5,265 bases of DNA from Alphaproteobacteria bacterium (GTDB taxonomy: Bacteria > Pseudomonadota > Alphaproteobacteria > Rs-D84), in the NCBI GenBank assembly GCA_009782725.1, contig WRIM01000045.1:1-5265 (forward strand), in the 5' to 3' direction. Below, piece after piece: positions 5,172 through 5,265 of the stretch. Position 1 is the first letter of the stretch. Each line of letters opens with the position of its first letter. The position numbers and the translations under genes are program-made. The notes under the pieces were generated by a model. The model saw only the letters and a program-made list of their open reading frames with translations. It did no database searches and had not been told where the DNA came from.

Positions 5172-5265
5172 GATTATGAACGACGGTTTTGTTCTGGACT
5201 GTGATACCTGACTACTTGGTGCTGCAAATCCGGATGAAGGTCAAGAGTATGTCTGACCGCGATTA
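5172..5265 (-). other. Right-edge sequence upstream of queA; possible tail of an upstream gene
   Basis: One minus-strand frame is open from the edge (5263) to a TAA at 5176-5174, two bases before the queA ATG (about 29 residues, ending HSPEQNRRS). Tight spacing would fit an operon and explain why queA has no promoter of its own, but an open frame this short is common by chance and I do not recognise the peptide. On the plus strand an ATG at 5249 with AAGG eight bases upstream could equally begin a rightward gene. No clear promoter, hairpin or repeat is visible here. Confidence 0.2.

Overview
The window looks like a chromosomal segment of an alphaproteobacterium, probably an uncultured, host-associated or otherwise unusual lineage. 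This rests on four things: the style of the tRNA-guanine transglycosylase and QueA proteins, a CI/S24-type helix-turn-helix protein of alphaproteobacterial flavour, sigma70-like promoters with near-consensus boxes, and short palindromic elements of the TGTCATTGCG...CGCAATGACA and CCCCGGC...GCCGGGG types that are common in that class. The assignment is an inference; no marker gene fixes the genus.

Layout. Positions 1-371 (minus) hold the N-terminal part of a gene that runs off the left edge. It encodes a basic, low-complexity N-terminus followed by one membrane anchor, and contains an in-frame palindromic element. It diverges from a three-helix membrane protein (489-1067, plus) whose promoter has a run of ten Gs between its -35 and -10 boxes. 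A small palindrome sits between the two promoters. A long hairpin region (1111-1183) lies between that gene and a convergent gene at 1198-2151 (minus), which encodes an unrecognised protein with two membrane helices, a coiled coil and a CxxC motif. Next comes tgt (2184-3341, minus). The stretch 3342-3770 has no protein gene but is rich in structure: a probable minus-strand structured RNA of about 170 nt with its own promoter and rho-independent terminator, then a promoter and palindromic operator reading right into a stand-alone 85-residue HTH protein (3771-4028). A bidirectional terminator (4041-4070) separates this from queA (4068-5171, minus), which carries a second in-frame palindromic element of exactly 29 codons.

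How it fits together. Tgt and QueA catalyse consecutive steps of queuosine tRNA modification: Tgt inserts preQ1 at the wobble position of GUN anticodons and QueA builds the epoxycyclopentanediol ring. These two genes are often adjacent in alphaproteobacteria. Here they are separated by a roughly 0.7 kb accessory block holding a regulator and a structured RNA.

Most noteworthy points: (i) two different genes carry palindromic repeats that are read through as extra protein segments, reminiscent of Rickettsia palindromic elements; (ii) a leader or small RNA upstream of tgt contains five alternating complementary blocks that could form mutually exclusive helices, one of which would break the terminator; (iii) a G10 tract in a promoter spacer could make a membrane protein phase-variable; (iv) two genes have a consensus -10 box only six bases before their ATG, implying leaderless mRNAs. 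All are read by eye and need computation or RNA mapping to confirm.
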